From Mycobacterium sp. MYCO198283 (GTDB lineage Bacteria > Actinomycetota > Actinomycetes > Mycobacteriales > Mycobacteriaceae), in contig NZ_JAJQJI010000002.1 of NCBI RefSeq assembly GCF_021213805.1, positions 426,304 to 490,303 of the forward strand: DNA of 64,000 nucleotides, given 5' to 3'. Of the stretch, positions 16,659 through 25,494 are shown piece after piece. How positions within the stretch are numbered: position 1 is the first letter of the stretch; each line of letters opens with the position of its first letter. A program made the position numbers and the translations under genes. The notes beneath the pieces were generated by a model that worked only from the letters and a program-made list of their open reading frames with translations, was not told the origin of the DNA and did not search any database.

Positions 16659-17189
16659 ATGGACGTGACCGAGAACCTCACCGAACACGTGGCCTCTCAG
16701 CTCGACGAGCACTGGCGGCAGCAGCTCCGCCCGCGCCTCGACGGCCTCACCGACGACGAGTACTTCTGGGAACCGGTGCCCCACTGTTGGACCGTCCACC
16801 CCGACGGGGGAGTGGACTTCGCCTATCCCCCACCGCAACCCGAGCCGTTCACCACCATCGCGTGGCGGCTGGCGCACGTCATCGTCGGGGTCTTCGCCAT
16901 GCGCAACCACAGCCACTTCGGTGGACCGCCCGCGTCGTACGACACCTGGCGGTACGCCACCGACGCCGCGACCGCGCTGCGCCAGCTCGACGACGCCTAC
17001 GCCACCTGGATCGGCGGCGTCCGCGCGCTGCGCGACGACGACCTCCGGCGCCCGTGCGGCCCTGCCGAGGGCCCGTTCGCCGACCATCCGCTGATCGACC
17101 TGGTGCTGCACATCAATCGCGAGGTCATCCACCACGGCGCGGAGATCGCCTGTCTCCGTGACCTTCACATCCATCGGAAGGACAGCTGA
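16659..17189 (+). CDS. DinB-superfamily protein
   Basis: A 176-residue four-helix-bundle protein of the DinB/YfiT superfamily. It has ENLTEHVASQLDEHWRQQL at the N-terminus, TIAWRLAHVIVGV in the middle with the first metal-type histidine, and INREVIHHGAEIACLRDL at the C-terminus with the HH motif. Family members include thiol-dependent S-transferases that use mycothiol in actinobacteria, so a detoxification role is possible. It is followed after one base by a second DinB-like gene. Confidence 0.75.
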   Translation: MDVTENLTEHVASQLDEHWRQQLRPRLDGLTDDEYFWEPVPHCWTVHPDGGVDFAYPPPQPEPFTTIAWRLAHVIVGVFAMRNHSHFGGPPASYDTWRYATDAATALRQLDDAYATWIGGVRALRDDDLRRPCGPAEGPFADHPLIDLVLHINREVIHHGAEIACLRDLHIHRKDS

Positions 17190-17190
17190 C

Positions 17191-17793
17191 ATGCCCGCAC
17201 TCGCCTCTCCCGTCCGCGACGAACGCGACGGCCTGCGCCAGTTCCTGCACCTGCACCAGACGGCGTTCCTGGCGGTGGCGTACGGCTTGACCGACGCCCA
17301 GGCCCGCGCCACCCCGACGGTCAGCGCGCTGTCGATCGGCGGGCTGATCAAGCACGCGACCGGCGTGCAGCGCGGCTGGCTGCAGCGGGCCCGCTGCGCG
17401 CCCGGCGTGCCGCCCGCCGACGACCGCCCGTTCGCCGAGCGGGTCGCCGAGTACGAGGACGAGTACCGGATGCGCGACGACGAGACGCTCGCGGCGCTGC
17501 TTTCCGAGCTGACCGCGCAGAACGCCGCGACGCTGCGGGCGCTCGACGAGCTGGACCTCGACACGCCAGTACCGGTGCCGCGCGACGCGCCGTGGTTTCC
17601 GGCCGACGTCGAGCACTGGTCGGTGCGCTGGGTGTTCCACCACCTCAGCAGCGAGCTGGCCCGGCACGCCGGCCACGCGGACATCATCCGCGAATCCCTC
17701 GACGGCGCAACGATGTACGAGCTGATCGCCGCCGCGGAGGGCTGGCCGGAGACCGGCTGGCTCACGCCGTGGCGGCCGGCGGATCAGCGCTGA
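17191..17793 (+). CDS. DinB-family (DUF664-type) protein
   Basis: A 200-residue DinB-fold protein. It shows LRQFLHLHQTAFLAVAYGL, SIGGLIKHATGVQRGW with the first histidine, and VRWVFHHLSSELARHAGHAD with the two further histidines of the metal triad. The metal triad is intact, unlike many degenerate members. The ATG at 17191 is chosen because GGAAGG precedes it and it follows the upstream stop by a single base, so the two genes are translationally coupled. The 3' end overlaps a convergent TetR gene by 10 nt. Confidence 0.8.
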   Translation: MPALASPVRDERDGLRQFLHLHQTAFLAVAYGLTDAQARATPTVSALSIGGLIKHATGVQRGWLQRARCAPGVPPADDRPFAERVAEYEDEYRMRDDETLAALLSELTAQNAATLRALDELDLDTPVPVPRDAPWFPADVEHWSVRWVFHHLSSELARHAGHADIIRESLDGATMYELIAAAEGWPETGWLTPWRPADQR

Positions 17794-18407
17794 AGCACCA
17801 GCGCCAGCGCGTGGTCGACGACGGCGTCGAGGTCGTCGCCCAGCGCGCCGGCGAGCCACTGCTGCGCCAGCTCGGCCATCGCGCCGGTGTACATCGCGGC
17901 GCCGACGCGGGTGAGCACCGCGTCGGCGCCCGGGCGCACCCGGCCCCCTTCGGTGAGCACCGCTTCCCGCAGCCGGTCCTGTGATGCGGCGCGCCGGGCC
18001 GCCAGCACCGGGTTGGTGCGCGCGTCGGTGAACAGCAGCCGGCCCCGCCGCGGATCGGCCGAGCTGTAGTGCAGCACGGCCGCCATCCCGGCGCGGGTGC
18101 GCGCTCGAAACGACGTGTCCGCCGCCGCCATCGCGTCGTCGACGGCCGCCGCGAGGCCCGCGTTCACCTCGTCGTACGCCGCGCCCAGGAGCTCGTCGAC
18201 GTCGGCGAAGGACTCGTAGAAGTAGCGGGTGTTGAGCCCGCTCTCGCGGCACACCGAGCGCACCGACACCGCCGCCTCCCCGCCGGCACCGAACAGGCGG
18301 AACGCCGCGGCGACGAGCAGGGCGCGCCGTTCGGCGCGGCGGTCGGTCAGCGGTACGCCGGCCCAGCGGGTCGCGCTCGACGTCGCCTTGGACGCCCGGG
18401 GAGCCAT
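17784..18407 (-). CDS. TetR-family transcriptional regulator
   Basis: A 207-residue regulator. The N-terminal helix-turn-helix is RRALLVAAAFRLFGAGG, then VSVRSVCRESGLNTRYFYESF, and an all-helical ligand domain follows. The start is ATG at 18407: a -10 element TACGCT ends 6 nt before it, which suggests a leaderless transcript. It is divergent from the ABC1 kinase-lipG genes at 18488. The matching M. tuberculosis region also holds a TetR gene (Rv0653c), though I cannot assert orthology. Confidence 0.88.
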   Translation of the reverse strand: MAPRASKATSSATRWAGVPLTDRRAERRALLVAAAFRLFGAGGEAAVSVRSVCRESGLNTRYFYESFADVDELLGAAYDEVNAGLAAAVDDAMAAADTSFRARTRAGMAAVLHYSSADPRRGRLLFTDARTNPVLAARRAASQDRLREAVLTEGGRVRPGADAVLTRVGAAMYTGAMAELAQQWLAGALGDDLDAVVDHALALVLQR

Positions 18408-18413
18408 CTGCCG

Positions 18414-18419
18414 AGCGTA
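18414..18419 (-). promoter_or_regulatory. -10 element of leaderless tetR promoter
   Basis: TACGCT on the minus strand matches TANNNT and ends exactly 6 nt before the ATG of the TetR gene. No Shine-Dalgarno sequence is seen. Confidence 0.45.
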
Positions 18420-18487
18420 CGCAGCCCGGCTGTGACCTGATCCACAGGTTTTTGGGCCCGCTCGCGCCCTTTTGAGACACTGCGTAC

Positions 18488-19837
18488 ATGAGTTCAACCA
18501 CGAAGCACCGCGAGGTCGCCAAGCTCGATCGGGTGCCGTTGCCCGTCGAGGCCGCCCGCGTCGGCGTGACGGGTTGGCAGCTCACCCGCACCGGCGCCCG
18601 GTTCCTCGCGAAGCTGCCGAAGCGCGGCCCGTGGCAGCAGAAGGTGATCAAGGAGATCCCGCAGACCTTCGCCGACCTCGGTCCCACCTACGTGAAATTC
18701 GGCCAGATCATCGCCTCGAGCCCCGGCGCGTTCGGCGAATCGTTGTCCCGGGAGTTCCGCGGGCTGCTCGACAAGGTCCCGCCGGCGGATCCCAAAGCCG
18801 TGCAGAAACTGTTCAAGGAGGAGCTCGGCGACGAGCCCGCCAACCTGTTCGCCAGCTTCGACGAGACCCCGGTCGCCTCGGCGTCCATCGCGCAGGTGCA
18901 CTTCGCGACGCTGCACACCGGCGAAGAGGTCGTCGTCAAGATCCAGCGGCCCGGCATCCGCCGCCGGGTGGCCGCCGACCTGCAAATCCTCAAGCGCTTC
19001 GCGCAGCTGGTCGAGCGGGCCAAGCTGGGGCGCCGGCTGTCGGCGCAGGACGTCGTCGCCGACTTCGCCGACAACCTGGCCGAGGAGCTCGACTTCCGGC
19101 TCGAGGCGCAGTCGATGGACGCCTGGGTGGCGCACATGCACGCCTCGCCGCTCGGCAAGAACATCAGGGTGCCGCAGGTCTACTGGGACTACACCAGCGA
19201 GCGGGTGCTCACCATGGAGCGGGTCAGCGGTGTGCGCATCGACGACGTCGCCGCGATCCGCAAGAAGGGCTTCGACGGCACCGAGCTGGTCAAGGCGCTG
19301 CTGTTCAGCGTCTTCGAGGGCGGGCTGCGGCACGGCCTGTTCCACGGCGACCTGCACGCGGGCAACCTGTTCGTCGACGACGAGGGCCGGATCGTGTTCC
19401 TCGACTTCGGGATCATGGGCCGCATCGACCCCCGCACCCGCTGGCTGCTCCGCGAGCTGGTGTACGCGCTGCTGGTGAAGAAGGACCACGCCGCCGCCGG
19501 CAAGATCGTCGTGCTGATGGGCGCGGTGGGCACCGTGAAACCCGAGGCGCAGGCGGCGAAGGATCTGGAGCGCTTCGCCACGCCGCTGACCATGTCGACG
19601 CTCGGCGACATGAGCTACGCCGAGATCGGCAAGCAGCTCTCGGCGCTGGCCGACGCCTACGACGTCAAGCTGCCACGCGAGCTGGTGCTCATCGGCAAGC
19701 AGTTCCTCTACGTCGAGCGCTACATGAAATTGCTCGCCCCGCGCTGGCAGATGATGAGCGACCCGCAGCTCACCGGCTACTTCGCCAACTTCATGGTGGA
19801 CATCAGCCGCGAGCACACCGACGAGTTGGAGGTCTGA
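18488..19837 (+). CDS. ABC1/UbiB (AarF)-family atypical kinase
   Basis: A 449-residue atypical protein-kinase-like ATPase, homologous to M. tuberculosis Rv0647c. It carries the family KxGQ motif (YVKFGQIIASSPG), the Ala-rich loop that replaces the P-loop (ASASIAQVH), the catalytic FHGDLHAGNLF and the metal-binding IVFLDFG. UbiB relatives act on quinone or isoprenoid lipids at membranes, but no membrane helix is obvious here. Its stop overlaps the lipG start (TGATG), so the two are coupled. The location next to mycolate methyltransferases hints at an envelope-lipid role. Confidence 0.9.
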   Translation: MSSTTKHREVAKLDRVPLPVEAARVGVTGWQLTRTGARFLAKLPKRGPWQQKVIKEIPQTFADLGPTYVKFGQIIASSPGAFGESLSREFRGLLDKVPPADPKAVQKLFKEELGDEPANLFASFDETPVASASIAQVHFATLHTGEEVVVKIQRPGIRRRVAADLQILKRFAQLVERAKLGRRLSAQDVVADFADNLAEELDFRLEAQSMDAWVAHMHASPLGKNIRVPQVYWDYTSERVLTMERVSGVRIDDVAAIRKKGFDGTELVKALLFSVFEGGLRHGLFHGDLHAGNLFVDDEGRIVFLDFGIMGRIDPRTRWLLRELVYALLVKKDHAAAGKIVVLMGAVGTVKPEAQAAKDLERFATPLTMSTLGDMSYAEIGKQLSALADAYDVKLPRELVLIGKQFLYVERYMKLLAPRWQMMSDPQLTGYFANFMVDISREHTDELEV

Positions 19838-20742
19838 TGGAGATCCGCGAAGGCAAGGCGCTGTCCGGTGACCTCAAGATCCACTACGAGGACATGGGTG
19901 ATCCGGCCGACCCGGCCGTGCTGCTCATCATGGGCCTCGGCGCCCAGCTGACCTTCTGGCGCGAGGGGTTCTGCCAGAAGATCGTCGACCGGGGCTACCG
20001 CGTCATCCGCTACGACAACCGTGACGTCGGCCTGTCCAGCCACCTCGACGGCCGGCGCACCAAGGGTTCGCAGGTCGGCAACATGGTCCGCTCGTTCCTC
20101 GGCATCAAGAGCCCGTCGGTGTACACGCTCGAAGACATGGCCGACGACGCCGCCGCGCTGCTCGACCACCTCGACATCGACAAGGCGCACGTCGTCGGCG
20201 GCTCGATGGGCGGCATGATCGCCCAGATCGTGGCGGCCCGGCACGCCGACCGGGTCCGGTCGCTGGCGGTCATCTTCTCGTCGAACAACCAGCCGCTGCT
20301 GCCGCCGCCCGGCCCCCGTCAGCTGCTCGCCGTCACCACCGGTCCGCCGCCGAACGCGCCGCGCGAGCAGATCATCGAGAACTCGATCCGCGTCAGCAAG
20401 ATCATCGGCAGCCCGCGCTATCCGCTCAGTGACGACGCACTGCGCGCCGACGCCGTCGCCTCCTATGACCGCGCCTATTACCCGCAGGGCATCGCCCGGC
20501 AGTTCAACGCGATCGTGGGCAGCGGCAGCCTGTTGCACTACGACCGTCAGATCAGCTGTCCGACCGTCGTCATCCACGGCACCGCCGACAAGCTCATGCG
20601 CCCCAGCGGCGGGCGCGCCGTGGCGAAAGCCATCCGCGGCGCGCGGTGGGTGACCTACGACGGCATGGGCCACGAGCTGCCCGAGCCGCTGTGGGACGAC
20701 ATCGTCGCCGAGTTGGTCACCACATTCGAACAGGCGTCCTGA
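19837..20742 (+). CDS. lipG: LipG-like alpha/beta hydrolase
   Basis: A 301-residue alpha/beta hydrolase, the same length I recall for M. tuberculosis LipG (Rv0646c). It has an oxyanion segment LLIMGLGAQ, the nucleophile elbow [12 protein letters not shown] with the catalytic Ser, an acid in [10 protein letters not shown] and the catalytic His in GMGHELPE. LipG has been described as a phospholipase/thioesterase. The ATG overlaps the stop of the ABC1 kinase gene. A methyltransferase gene follows after about 150 nt that hold a promoter candidate. Confidence 0.9.
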   Translation: MEIREGKALSGDLKIHYEDMGDPADPAVLLIMGLGAQLTFWREGFCQKIVDRGYRVIRYDNRDVGLSSHLDGRRTKGSQVGNMVRSFLGIKSPSVYTLEDMADDAAALLDHLDIDKAHVVGGSMGGMIAQIVAARHADRVRSLAVIFSSNNQPLLPPPGPRQLLAVTTGPPPNAPREQIIENSIRVSKIIGSPRYPLSDDALRADAVASYDRAYYPQGIARQFNAIVGSGSLLHYDRQISCPTVVIHGTADKLMRPSGGRAVAKAIRGARWVTYDGMGHELPEPLWDDIVAELVTTFEQAS

Positions 20743-20761
20743 CCAGCAGCGATAAGGCCGT

Positions 20762-20792
20762 TTGGGTAACCGGCGACGGCGTCGGATACCAT
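20762..20792 (+). promoter_or_regulatory. Candidate promoter for the first methyltransferase gene
   Basis: TTGGGT (20762-20767) and TACCAT (20787-20792, fits TANNNT) with a 19-bp spacer, about 97 nt upstream of the ATG at 20889. The spacer is slightly long. Confidence 0.35.
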
Positions 20793-20888
20793 GCCCGACG
20801 GGTGCTGCCGCGCTTTGCGCGCACGCAGACGAACACCGCCGATGGCGGTCGCAGCGTCGAGATCGAACAGCCGGAGAGGCACATCAGC

Positions 20889-21773
20889 ATGGCGAGAACC
20901 AACCGCGCGGCGTCCAAGGACATGACGCCGCACTTCGACGACGTGCAGGCGCACTACGACCTCTCCGACGATTTCTTCCGGCTGTTCCTGGACCCGTCGC
21001 AGACCTACAGCTGCGCCTACTTCGAGCGCGACGACATGACGCTCGAAGAGGCGCAGCGCGCGAAGGTCGACCTGGCCCTCGGCAAGCTGGGCCTGCAGCC
21101 CGGCATGACGCTGCTCGACGTCGGGTGTGGCTGGGGCTCCACGATGATGCGGGCGATCGAGCGCTACGACGTCAACGTCATCGGTCTGACGCTGAGCGAG
21201 AACCAGAAGGCGCACGTCGAGCGGCTGTTCGACGCATCCGACAGCCCTCGGAGCAAGCGGGTGCTGCTGCAGGGCTGGGAGCAGTTCGACGAGCCGGTCG
21301 ACCGCATCGTGTCCATCGGCGCGTTCGAGCACTTCGGCCGCGACCGCTGGGACGACTTCTTCACCATGGCCTATCGGGTGCTGCCCGACGACGGCGTGAT
21401 GCTGCTGCACACCATCACGGCGCTCACCATCCCGCAGATGGCCGAGCGCAAGATTCCGCTGACGTTCTCCGTCGCACGGTTCATCAAGTTCATCCTCACC
21501 GAGATCTTCCCCGGCGGATACCTGCCGACCATCGAGCTGGTCGGCGAGCACGCCGCCAAGGCCGGGTTCACGCTCACCCGCACGCAGTCGCTGCAGCCGC
21601 ACTACGCCAAGACGCTCGACCACTGGTCCGCAGCGCTCGAGGCGCACCGCGACGAGGCGATCGCCATCCAGTCCGAAGAGGTGTACGACCGCTACATGCG
21701 CTACCTGACGGGTTGCGCGGACGCGTTCCGCAAGGGCTACACCGACGTCTGCCAGTTCACTCTCGAGAAGTAG
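20889..21773 (+). CDS. Mycolic acid methyltransferase (CmaA/MmaA/PcaA family)
   Basis: A 294-residue SAM-dependent enzyme that modifies meromycolate chains with cyclopropane or methyl groups. Seen: [36 protein letters not shown] with the conserved active-site Cys, [17 protein letters not shown] for [19 protein letters not shown] with the Glu/His pair that surrounds the bicarbonate in crystal structures, and [13 protein letters not shown] at the C-terminus. The SIGAFEHFG form resembles CmaA1/PcaA/MmaA1-2 rather than MmaA4. The ATG at 20889 has GGAGAGG upstream. It is first of three tandem paralogues. The exact product (cis-cyclopropane, trans, or methyl) cannot be read from sequence. Confidence 0.92.
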   Translation: MARTNRAASKDMTPHFDDVQAHYDLSDDFFRLFLDPSQTYSCAYFERDDMTLEEAQRAKVDLALGKLGLQPGMTLLDVGCGWGSTMMRAIERYDVNVIGLTLSENQKAHVERLFDASDSPRSKRVLLQGWEQFDEPVDRIVSIGAFEHFGRDRWDDFFTMAYRVLPDDGVMLLHTITALTIPQMAERKIPLTFSVARFIKFILTEIFPGGYLPTIELVGEHAAKAGFTLTRTQSLQPHYAKTLDHWSAALEAHRDEAIAIQSEEVYDRYMRYLTGCADAFRKGYTDVCQFTLEK

Positions 21774-21783
21774 GGCGTCGCTC

Positions 21784-22644
21784 GTGGCAGAGATGACGCC
21801 CCACTTCGAGGACGTGCAGACGCACTACGACCTCTCCGACGAGTTCTACCGGCTGTTCCTCGACCGGACGCAGACCTACAGCTGCGCCTATTTCGAGCGC
21901 GACGACATGACGCTCGAGGAGGCGCAGCTGGCGAAGATCGATCTCTCGCTGGGCAAGCTCGGGCTGCAGCCCGGGATGACGCTGCTCGACGTGGGCTGTG
22001 GCTGGGGCGCCACGCTGCTGCGCGCCTTGCAGCGCTACGACGTCAACGTCATCGGGCTCACGCTGTCGGAGAACCAGTACGCCCACGTGCGTGCGGCGTT
22101 CGAGGCGTCGGACCATCCGCGCTCGAAGCGGGTGCTGCTGCAAGGCTGGGAGCAGTTCGACGAGCCCGTCGACCGCATCGTGTCCATCGGCGCGTTCGAG
22201 CACTTCGGCGCCGACCGGTGGAAGCCGTTCTTCGAGATGGCCTATCGGGTGCTGCCCGACGACGGCGTCATGCTGCTGCACACCATCACGCGGCTGATGA
22301 TGGCCGACCTCAAGCGGCGCGGCATCCCGCTGTCGATGGACGTCGCGCGGTTCACGCTCTTCATCGCCAAGGAGATCTTCCCGGGCGGCCAGCTACCGGC
22401 CATCGAGGACGTGGAGACGCACGCCACGGCCGTCGGTTTCTCCGTCGAGCGCATCCAGTCGCTCCAGCCGCACTACGCGCGCACCCTCGACCAGTGGGCC
22501 GCGTCGCTGGCTGCGCGCCGCGAGGACGCGATCGCCCTGCAGTCGGAGGAAGTGTACGAGCGGTACATGCGGTATCTGACCGGCTGCGCGGACCTGTTCC
22601 GCCGGGGATACATCGACGTCAACCAGTTCACCCTGGCCAAGTAG
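21784..22644 (+). CDS. Mycolic acid methyltransferase (CmaA1/PcaA-like)
   Basis: A 286-residue paralogue of the preceding gene, 10 nt downstream and clearly co-transcribed. It keeps the family order: [64 protein letters not shown] and TGCADLFRRGYIDVNQFTL. The C-terminal RRGYIDVNQFTL closely resembles CmaA1, which installs the distal cis-cyclopropane in M. tuberculosis, but fast growers use related enzymes differently. The GTG start at 21784 is chosen; an ATG three codons later is an alternative. Confidence 0.9.
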   Translation: MAEMTPHFEDVQTHYDLSDEFYRLFLDRTQTYSCAYFERDDMTLEEAQLAKIDLSLGKLGLQPGMTLLDVGCGWGATLLRALQRYDVNVIGLTLSENQYAHVRAAFEASDHPRSKRVLLQGWEQFDEPVDRIVSIGAFEHFGADRWKPFFEMAYRVLPDDGVMLLHTITRLMMADLKRRGIPLSMDVARFTLFIAKEIFPGGQLPAIEDVETHATAVGFSVERIQSLQPHYARTLDQWAASLAARREDAIALQSEEVYERYMRYLTGCADLFRRGYIDVNQFTLAK

Positions 22645-22771
22645 GCGACGGCGAGCGGAACCCGCCGCGAACCGCCGACGACAGCCCCGCGCGCCGTGCT
22701 GCCTGTAGGGTTTCTGCAAACGAAAAGCACCCGCGGGGGGCGTGGGCACTACCAGGAGGACCACCATCACG

Positions 22772-23672
22772 ATGTCTGACACTTCGACCGGCACCAAGGA
22801 CCTGCGGCCGCATTTCGAGGACATCCAGGCGCACTACGACCTGTCGGACGACTTCTTCGGCTTGTTCCAGGACCCGACGCGCAAGTACAGCTGCGCCTAC
22901 TTCACGGGCCCGAACGTCACGCTGTCGGAGGCGCAGGTCGCCAACGTCGACCAGCACCTCGACCGGCTCGACCTCAAGCCGGGGATGACGCTGCTGGAGG
23001 TCGGCTGCGGCTGGGGCCTCACCCTGCAGCGCGCGATGGAAAAGTACGACGTCAACGTCATCGGGCTGACGCTCAGCAAGAACCAGCAGGCCTACTGCAA
23101 TCAGCTGCTCAGCAAGGTCGACAGCGAGCGCACCTTCGACGTCCGGCTGGAGGGCTGGGAACAGTTCCACTCCCCCGTCGATCGCATCGTGTCGATCGAG
23201 GCCTTCGAGCACTTCGGGTTCGAGCGCTACGACGACTTCTTCAAGACCTGCTTCGACATCCTGCCCGACGACGGCCGCATGACCATCCAGAGCAGCGTCG
23301 GATTCCATCCATCCCGACGACCTGCAGGCCCGCGGCAAGAAGTTGACGTTCGAGCTGGCCCGGTTCGTGAAGTTCATGATCACCGAGATCTTCCCGGGCG
23401 GTCGGATCCCCAGCACCAAGATGATGGTGGAGCACGGCGAGAAGGCCGGCTTCGTCGTGCCCGAGGTGCTGTCGCTGCGCAACCACTACATCAAGACGCT
23501 CGGCATCTGGGCCGCCCGCCTGGAGCAGCACAAGGACGAGGCGATCGCCGCCGCGGGTGTCGAGAACTACGAGCGCTACATGAAGTACCTGACCGGTTGT
23601 CAGTTCTACTTCCTCGACGAGGCCATCGACGTCAGCCTCGTGACGTACCTGAAGCCCGGCGCCGCGGCCTGA
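22772..23672 (+). pseudogene. mmaA4: mmaA4-like hydroxymycolate synthase, frameshifted
   Basis: A third methyltransferase, best matched to MmaA4 by SIEAFEHFG (Glu replaces the Gly of CmaA types) and the C-terminal [12 protein letters not shown]. MmaA4 makes hydroxymycolate, the precursor of keto- and methoxy-mycolates. The reading frame breaks near 23307-23314 at a tandem ATCCATCC. Removing one ATCC restores [18 protein letters not shown] and a full-length 298-residue protein. As written, translation leaves frame after about residue 180 and loses the C-terminal third. The ATG at 22772 has an excellent AGGAGGA. It is either a real null allele, a phase-variable site or a sequencing error. A long terminator hairpin follows. 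Confidence 0.88.
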
Positions 23673-23686
23673 GCCGCCCCCGGTAA

Positions 23687-23728
23687 CGCGACGTCCCCCG
23701 CACTTCGGTGCGGGGGACGTCGCGTTTT
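23687..23728 (+). terminator. Strong intrinsic terminator after the methyltransferase cluster
   Basis: A perfect 17-bp stem (arms 23687-23703 and 23708-23724) closed by a TTCG tetraloop and followed by TTTT. It starts 15 nt after the mmaA4-like stop codon and closes the plus-strand unit against the convergent gene. Confidence 0.9.
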
Positions 23729-23776
23729 GGTCAGGCGTCTCGTTTTGGTCAGGCGTCGCGTTTCGGTCAGGCTGCG
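23723..23776. repeat. Three tandem 18-bp repeats
   Basis: Unit CGTTTTGGTCAGGCGTCT, repeated at 23723, 23741 and 23759 with two near-identical copies and one diverged copy. The last copy contains the stop codon of the minus-strand hydrolase gene. On the minus strand each exact copy contains the same TGA context, so the array looks like duplication of that gene's 3' end. Confidence 0.7.
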
Positions 23777-25359
23777 GGCCGGTCTTCGGCCGGCTGCTGA
23801 CGGGTGGCGGTGGTGTCCGTCGCCGCGGCGCCGGTGGCGTGGTCCTCGGTCGGCGTGGCGGCGCCGGCCGGGGCCTTACTCGCCGCGACGTCGGCCGGCG
23901 TCGCGCCCTGCGGCCCCTCGCCCGCCGCGACCTTGTCGCGTTCGCGCTTCAGGTCGACGACCTCGGCGTGTGTGCCGTTGTCGGACGTCTTCTCGCCCGG
24001 CTGGGGCGCCGGCAGCGGATCGGCCGCGTGCTTCTCGGCGACCTTCTCCGCGGCCTTCGGCTCCGTCGCGGCCTTGTCCGCCGCCACCTTCGGCTCCGCC
24101 GCCGCCCGGGCGCCGGCCGCCGGGCTCGCGACCGGCGTCGCGGGCGAGGTCCTCGTCGTGCTCGGGGCGGTCTCGGGCGGGTTGAGCGGCGACAAGCTGG
24201 TGCCACCGCCGAGCGCGTTGCCGACGCCCGTGACCACGGCCCCGGCGAGGTTCGCGGCCAGCGCCACCGGGTTCAGGGTGAAGGGGTTGAACGGCAGCGG
24301 CGACAGCGGCGTGGAGACGCCCGGGTTGCCGGTGTAGTCGTAACCCAGCTCCGCCAGCACCCGGTAGGCGGGAGCCACCAGCTCGAGCATCGGTTTGATC
24401 AGCGGTCGCAGCGGCGCCGGGGCGGAGCTGTAGATCAGGTCCGCGATCGGCAGCGACCGCGCGGGGATGACGATGTACTCGTTGCCGCGGTCGTCGGTGC
24501 GGCAGTTCGGGTTCCCGGTGCACACCAGCTGCGGCGCGAGCGAGTCGTCGTCGTAGCCGTAGGGCAGTGTCTCCCGCGAGGTCTCGCTGCCCGGCGGGCC
24601 GTAGGGCGTCAGGTAGTACCCGTGCACGGTCTGCAGTGCGGCGATCGCGTTGAGCATCGCGAACGGGTTGCCCCAGTAGCGCGGCGCGTCGGCCACCGGA
24701 TCGAAGTGGAAGGCGTAGCTGGTGTAGTGCACGTCGGGATCGGGTTGCATCGCCGGGGTGAGCGTGACGTCGAGGATCGGGATGTGGCCCAGGAACGCCA
24801 GCCGCGACCACAGCCCGCCGTCGGGCGTCTGGATGCCGCCGATGGTGACGACCTCGATGCGCCGCTGGTCCTCGTCGGGCAGCCCGTTGATGTACTCGGC
24901 GAGCGCATCGGAGACCACCGCACCGCCCTGCGAGTAGCCGAAGACGACGATGTCCTGGTCCGTGTGCTCCACGTAGTTGCTGAGCTGGCCGACCAGCGCC
25001 TCGGTGCCCTTGCCCACCGACTCGTCCCACTTGTCGCAGCCGTTCGGGCCCGATCGGCACCAGTTGGGGAAGATCACCAGCGGCCAGAACGACGCCGGAT
25101 ATTTGATGCCGACGAGGTTGCCGTCCGGGCAGCCCTGCCCCGTCGGTCCGCACGCGGTGCCGGTGAGATACCGGTCCCGCGCCTGCTCCAGGTAGCCGGC
25201 TTTCTCCGGCAGCGTCGGATCCGGGGTCCCGGTGCCCGGCACGATGAGCGCCACCGCGCCGTGCGACAGCGCCGCCGTGAACGCCGCCGCGACGGTGAGC
25301 ACCAGCGTCGCCAGCAGCACGCCGGCGGCCACCAGGATCGTCTGCAAAGCCTTACGCAT
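23767..25359 (-). CDS. Exported PE-PPE-domain hydrolase
   Basis: A 530-residue protein with an N-terminal signal or anchor helix (about residues 8-31). The PE-PPE (PF08237-type) alpha/beta hydrolase domain follows: ALIVPGTGTPDP, then IVVFGYSQGGAVVSDAL with nucleophile Ser143, and HFDPVADAPRYWGNPFA. It lacks a PE or PPE N-terminal domain. From about residue 395 the tail is Ala/Pro/Glu/Lys-rich, low complexity and probably disordered or cell-wall associated. Family members are esterases acting on short acyl esters or trehalose lipids. It is convergent with the mycolate methyltransferase unit. Confidence 0.85.
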   Translation of the reverse strand: MRKALQTILVAAGVLLATLVLTVAAAFTAALSHGAVALIVPGTGTPDPTLPEKAGYLEQARDRYLTGTACGPTGQGCPDGNLVGIKYPASFWPLVIFPNWCRSGPNGCDKWDESVGKGTEALVGQLSNYVEHTDQDIVVFGYSQGGAVVSDALAEYINGLPDEDQRRIEVVTIGGIQTPDGGLWSRLAFLGHIPILDVTLTPAMQPDPDVHYTSYAFHFDPVADAPRYWGNPFAMLNAIAALQTVHGYYLTPYGPPGSETSRETLPYGYDDDSLAPQLVCTGNPNCRTDDRGNEYIVIPARSLPIADLIYSSAPAPLRPLIKPMLELVAPAYRVLAELGYDYTGNPGVSTPLSPLPFNPFTLNPVALAANLAGAVVTGVGNALGGGTSLSPLNPPETAPSTTRTSPATPVASPAAGARAAAEPKVAADKAATEPKAAEKVAEKHAADPLPAPQPGEKTSDNGTHAEVVDLKRERDKVAAGEGPQGATPADVAASKAPAGAATPTEDHATGAAATDTTATRQQPAEDRPAA

Positions 25360-25414
25360 ACGTCAAAGATCACACACGGTCGTGGTTGCTGATCGCGGAT
25401 TGGACAAGTCCCGT

Positions 25415-25441
25415 TGTCGGATTTCTGACGACCCGTTCGTC
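25415..25441 (+). promoter_or_regulatory. ECF42-type promoter upstream of the DGPF gene
   Basis: TGTCGG (25415-25420), 17 bp, then CGTC (25438-25441). As I recall, ECF42 sigma factors recognise TGTCGA-like -35 and CGA/TC -10 motifs in front of their DGPF partner genes. This fits autoregulation of the sigma factor/partner operon. Confidence 0.6.
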
Positions 25442-25494
25442 GGTCGGGTAGAGAGGGGATCGACGGGTTCCCCTCCCCCACCGAGAGGATCGCC

